From: Diploptera punctata
Lineage: Eukaryota; Arthropoda; Insecta; Blattodea; Blaberidae
Assembly: GCA_030220185.1 (NCBI GenBank)
Contig: JASPKZ010007286.1
Span: forward strand, 744,001 to 808,000
Length of the DNA stretch: 64,000 bases
Direction: 5' to 3'
Below, one piece after another: positions 37,301-43,300 of this stretch. Every line of letters starts with the position of its first letter. The stretch's first letter is position 1. The notes beneath the pieces were generated by a model. It did no database searches. It worked only from the letters and a program-made list of their open reading frames with translations, and was not told the DNA's origin. The position numbers and the translations under genes were made by a program.

Positions 37301-40300
37301 GGCCCGGAAAGCCAAGGGTCCCGGGTTCGAGTCCCGGTCTAGGCGAAAATTTTTCTCTTCAAATATAATTTATCCTTCTATGAGAAGTGTTAAATTAATA
37401 ATAAACTCGTCTTGAGAATGTTATTTCACTGATGCAAACAGTCAGTCATCTCAAAACAAAATTATCTGATAATTCACCCATCATGTATTTATATAATTAT
37501 ATAGAAGAAATATGTATCTAGGAGCTGAAGTTTGCATTTTTTTAATAGACTGATTTGTTGCACATATTTTAATGAAAACTTAATTTATTGTGCATATTAT
37601 GATGAAAAGGTAATTTCATGTGCATATTTATTGCACATTTCAGGTTTATCCATTTCATATATGGGAAATTTTAATTTCACACAACTTTACCTAGTTTCTG
37701 TTAAACATTGGATATGGTACTACTTAATTTGTTTTGGTTGCACTTGTTTTGTGCTGGAGAGAATTCAATGATGGAATGGTTAAACGTAAGAACTTACAAA
37801 AATTTGTTAAGTGAATGGCAAATTTAAAGGTTTTCCCCAACTTTTTTAATAAAATTCTTAATAAAGTACAGTAATTGCTATTGAGGATGCGGTAGCCATA
37901 TTGGTAGCTGCCATATTGTTATTCAATGCAGCCAACATATACTTCCAAAGTTCCCTCTATTCCTGCAGCCAGCATACAGTTAAGTTTCTATTTTCTATAC
38001 AAAGTGCGATCAAACTGCTATCTAGGACAAATTATTTGACTCAAGTATAGAAACACTTACCCTTGATTGGGGGGCTCAAGCTAACCTACAATTACCATAT
38101 TTACAATGCAAAATTCATATTATTTATTGCTCAAACAAAGTAGCCAACTTACCACAAAAAACACTAAGAAACAAGAAAACATGATCATAAAAATCAATTT
38201 ATGAATCACGCAAAAAAAGATTCTCACTTAAATGAAACATGCTAAAAATCATTTGAGCCGATCACACTGACTGAGTTGCAACAATTTTTCGTAGAATTTA
38301 ATATCTAAAAGCTAACTTAACATAATTAAATTACTCGAACCTGCAAAACTAATAAAGAAGGTAACATTCTGACAAACGCAGTTAAATACTGATATATATC
38401 TTTGTTATCGACAGAGTTGTATTGTTGAAACATGTTCTTATCGACTGAAACAAAGGTATTAAGAGAGGCCATGACAATTTTTTTTCATATTTATGAGAAA
38501 AATGAGTTAAAAAATAATTAAATTCCATAGAACTGAATATCTAAAAGTCAACCTAACAATTAAATTACTCTAACCTGTATTAGGCCACAACAAGAAATTT
38601 TTTCTTTCATATTTACGAGTAAAATGAGTTAAAAATAATTAAATTCTGTATAATCTAATATCTAAAGGCTAACCTAACATAATTATATTACTCTAACCTG
38701 TAAAATTAATAAATAGGGTAAAATACTGACAAACACAATTAAATATGGACATAAATATTTGTATATGCAGCATTGACAATGTCACGAATTACGTGAAGAA
38801 ACCCTGGGTCTGCTATAAATTATGAAGTATGAGGTGAGTGAAATGATAAAAAATAAACAATATTAAAGAACCTCATAGTGTTATTTCCTATCTACATAAC
38901 TTAATATAATACGTTTTTTAAATATTTTTCACTGAGAGTTAATATAAGCTTCTTGTAGGAAAGCCAGAGGAAAAACGCCCAGTTGGTAGACCAAGAATGA
39001 GGTGGGAGAATAACATTAACTATGATTTGAGGGAAGTAGATTATACAGGGAATGATGGGAAAGCATTAGCTCAGGATAGGGATGTATGGAGAGCTTATGT
39101 CCGCGTGGCCATGAACCTACAGGTTCGATAGTGCCAGTGAGTAAGTAAGAGAGTAATTACTATTTATAATTACAAAGAAATAAACATTATTTTATAAATA
39201 ATCATCTAGGAAGCTATTTACTTTATTTTATATAATTTTAATTGTATTATATTCTATGTTTTTGTTAGTATTAGATCACATCATCATTGTATTTTGTTTA
39301 GTCTGTATTTTATTAATATCTTAAAATTGTAATATGTATGTAATTTTTGTATAATTCTACTATTTGCTGGTTGAGTGGAAGAGAAGGCCTTATGGCTTTA
39401 ACTCTGTCAGCTAAAATAAAACATCATCATTATTATTATTTCAGTCAAAACATAAATTTATTAAGTCGAGACGTTTCAATTTATAAATTTATGAACAACC
39501 ATGTCTTGAAAACGATCTCACATAAGATTGAAATGTCAACTTAATAAATTTATGTTTTGACTGAGATAACGTTTATTTCTTTGTAATTATGAATATAAAT
39601 CTTTTTTACCAACAGAGCAAAATAATATTTGAAGAGAAAAATTTTCGCCTAGACCGGGACTCGAACCCGGGACCCTTGGCTTTCCGGGCCAAGTGCTCTA
39701 CCAACTGAGCTACCGAGGCGAGTTACGATCTAGACGCAAATTTTTCTCTTATGTATGTTGTAATTCCCTTGCGCCAAATGCTTGAAACCATAGCTTCTAT
39801 CTTTGCAAATGGCGGCTTCTTAGTTAAGAAGACATTTATTGGGAATTTAACACTACTTTATAGCCAGTAGGGCTTCTATTGACGATTTTATTATTCATTT
39901 AACACTTCTCATTGAAGGATAAATTATATTTGAAGAGAAAAATTTTCGCCTAGACCGGACTCGAACCCGGACCCTTGGCTTTGCGGGCCAAGTGCTCTAC
40001 CAACTGAGCTACCGAGGCAGGTTACGATCTAGACGCAAATTTTTCTCTTATGTACGTTGTTAATTCCCTCGCGCCAAATGCTTGAAACCATAGCTTCTAT
40101 CTTTGCAAATGGCGGCTTCTTAGTTAAGACGAACATTTATTGGGAATTTAACACTACTTTTAAGCCAGTAGGGCTTCTACTGACCGATTTTTTTCGCCTA
40201 GACCGGTTCAAGCATTGGCGCGAGGAATTACAATGTACATAAGAGAAAAATTTGCATCTAGATCGTAACTCGCCTCGGTAGCTCAGTTGGTAGAGCACTA

Positions 40301-43300
40301 GGCCCGGAAAGTGAAGGTCCCGGGTTCGAGTCCCGGTCTAGGCGAAATTTTTCTCTTCAAATATAATTTATCCTTCAATGAGAAGTGTTAAATTAATATA
40401 AAATCGTCAATAGAAGCCCTACTGGCTATAAAGTAGTGTTAAATTCCCAATAAATGTCTTCTTAACTAAGAAGCCGCCATTTGCAAAGATAGAAGCTATG
40501 GTTTCAAGCATTTGGCGCGAGGGAATTACAACGTACATAAGAGAAAAATTTGCATCTAGATCGTAACTCGCCTCGGTAGCTCAGTTGGTAGAGCACTTGG
40601 CCCGGAAAGCCAAGGGTCCCGGGTTCGAGTCCCGGTCTAGGCGAAAATTTTTCTCTTCAAATATAATTTATCCTTCAATGAGAAGTGTTAAATTAATAAT
40701 AAAATCGTCAGAGCAAAATAAGTTTAAAATAATTAAATTCCATGTCTAAATACATTTAATATATCATTTTATGAATATTTGTTGCATTAAACGATTACTT
40801 GAAACTGTAAACATGTTGGCAATTGACTACAGGGCAATAGCTGTTATCACATTGGCAATGATGATGCCAGCAGTCACTTGTTCTCTGATTGAAAACTCAA
40901 AGTAGCTATGATGGTGCAGTAAAGTACTAGATTAGCCGGTAAATTTTTTTTTGTATCAATTTAAAATCTTATACCTCTTAAGTCTGTCTCCTCAACCAAT
41001 AAAACATGAATTTACTAAAGCTTTGCAAAACATATAATTCAGGCAGGACACCACATGCTGGACATTGATAATACACTATTATGCACAAAGAAAACAATCT
41101 GAATAGAATCAATGTACAGGAGGAATTGGAAATATTTAAACAGCCCAATAATGACCTGTTATTAAACGAGAACACACACATTACTTCAAACCCACTCTTT
41201 AAAGTTATAACAGACCAGCCAGTCTTCCATTCAACGCCAGTGGATGCAGACGTACTTCCTGTTCATGATGGGACTAGTCCCAAAAGGCCAGTAACTTCAT
41301 ATAATTTTATATTATAAGGTATATAATTTTATATTATAATTTTAAATTGTAACTAACGCCTCAACGGAGTTTATAATGAATTTTAATAGCCTTGGAACAT
41401 CATAATGCTCCTCTGGGAGAAATTTTAAGGTAGGTTTCAGCAAGTAATGTTGACAGTTCCTAGTTTAAAAAAAAACAATTGGGAAGACTGCATTAAACTT
41501 ACATGAAATATTTTCGAAGTCCTATAGAAAAACAGTGCGCATGTGCCAGAGTTTATAGAGCTAGCAATAACCCACCATCGAACCACATATTGATAATCAT
41601 CTGCAATTACTATCAATATCGTACTAAAGTGCAAAAATCTTATGCTAGATGGCAGCATGTCGCTATGAAATTTAAATAACCAATCTTTACAATAAATTCC
41701 CAAATCTATGTTAAAAAATATATTAATAATATTAAAATTACCAAACGTTTATTAAAATGGGTGTACACTTACTTAATGCTCCCTAACGCCGATCCAACCA
41801 ACGATAGAAATTTCAGACTATACCGGTACTGCAGCCACTGATTCTCTGGCCTCGAAGTTTTCACGAGTGTTGCCAATATGGATATTTAGTGGGAATGGCC
41901 GCTTTATGTATGTGGTTAGCAGACAAAAAGCTGACAACATCTCAGCAATTTCAAACCTTACCAGCGCACTACACCTGCATCAAGAGCAGTGATTGGTCAT
42001 GGCCGACATTTACTCCCACTACAACCATATCCTCATTGACAGTAGAGGGCAAATTCTCCCTTTACCTCTCGCATAACCTAAATTTCAAAGTCGGAGATAT
42101 GACGGCTCAGGTATAAGTAATATACTCTGTGGAGAAAATAGCAGTTAGCATAACAATATTGTCTAATAGTGTCGTAATATTGTGATTGCATATTTAAATA
42201 AATACTTGAAAATTGTCTAATAATGTTATAAAAATTGTTTGAAAAAGTTTAAAATATTAAAAAAATATTGGTAAATACAGAAGAAGAACTATAGTTTACA
42301 ACAAAAACTAAAAAATCAAACTAAAGTAAAAGTGCAGTTCAGCCACAAATTGTGTTGCATAATGGAAACTATATCTGAACAAATGTTTAAAAAATTGCAA
42401 TCTGATACGGAAATTAGTATTATCGTAATGTTAAAATTCTAGCTACATATTATTAATTATGATGTTGGTTAACAAGACACTAGCTGTCAATTATTCTGTT
42501 TGAACATTCATAGATGTAAATTGTAATTTATTTTGTTAGGTTATGAAAGGGCAAGTTAGTGTACAAATTTATTGTGAAGGTTGGTCATTCTGATTTTACA
42601 GATGTGGTTCCATCTGGCGACAATTCCATAAACGTTTGCACATGTGTACTACTATCCTGTAGAACTTTGAAAAATTCATTGGTTGAGTTATTGTACAGTT
42701 TTTCCAAAGCCAGTTTCAATTTACATACCATAACAGTTCCATTTTCAAATATATTGACAGCTGGAACTCTTGTAGGTACAGTTCCCCCTGGTCCTGGATC
42801 AGCAGTTTGTGGACGACGGAAAAATGAAGTAATAAAGTAGATTATAAGACCTCTAATAATCAATGTTTTAGTGATGGCAAAAAACGATTCCAATTTTGTA
42901 GGCTGATATCTTTCTCTCTCGCGTGCAACCTGCGCTGCAAACTGAAATGAAAAATAAAGTTAAAGTAGCAAATTTGAAAACTAAGTCAAGGACTTCACAA
43001 AAACAGTGAAAATATTATACTTAATATAAAACGAAGTACATTAATAACAGTGCCTCCAATAGATTATTATATTTACGATTATAAGCAATTCATATTATAT
43101 ATATTTTTTTAATTAATGAAATTCCAATCTACTATTTCAGTTGCTTCTGTGGGATTAGTCATGCCCTCATGACTTAAATTTGCGATCATGTACCAATGTA
43201 AATGAAATTACATTGGGAAATAAACCCTAAACCATAATAATCAAAATATTTCTAATACTAACATCATTTTCGCCTTCTTCAGTGGAATCTGCATTATTTC

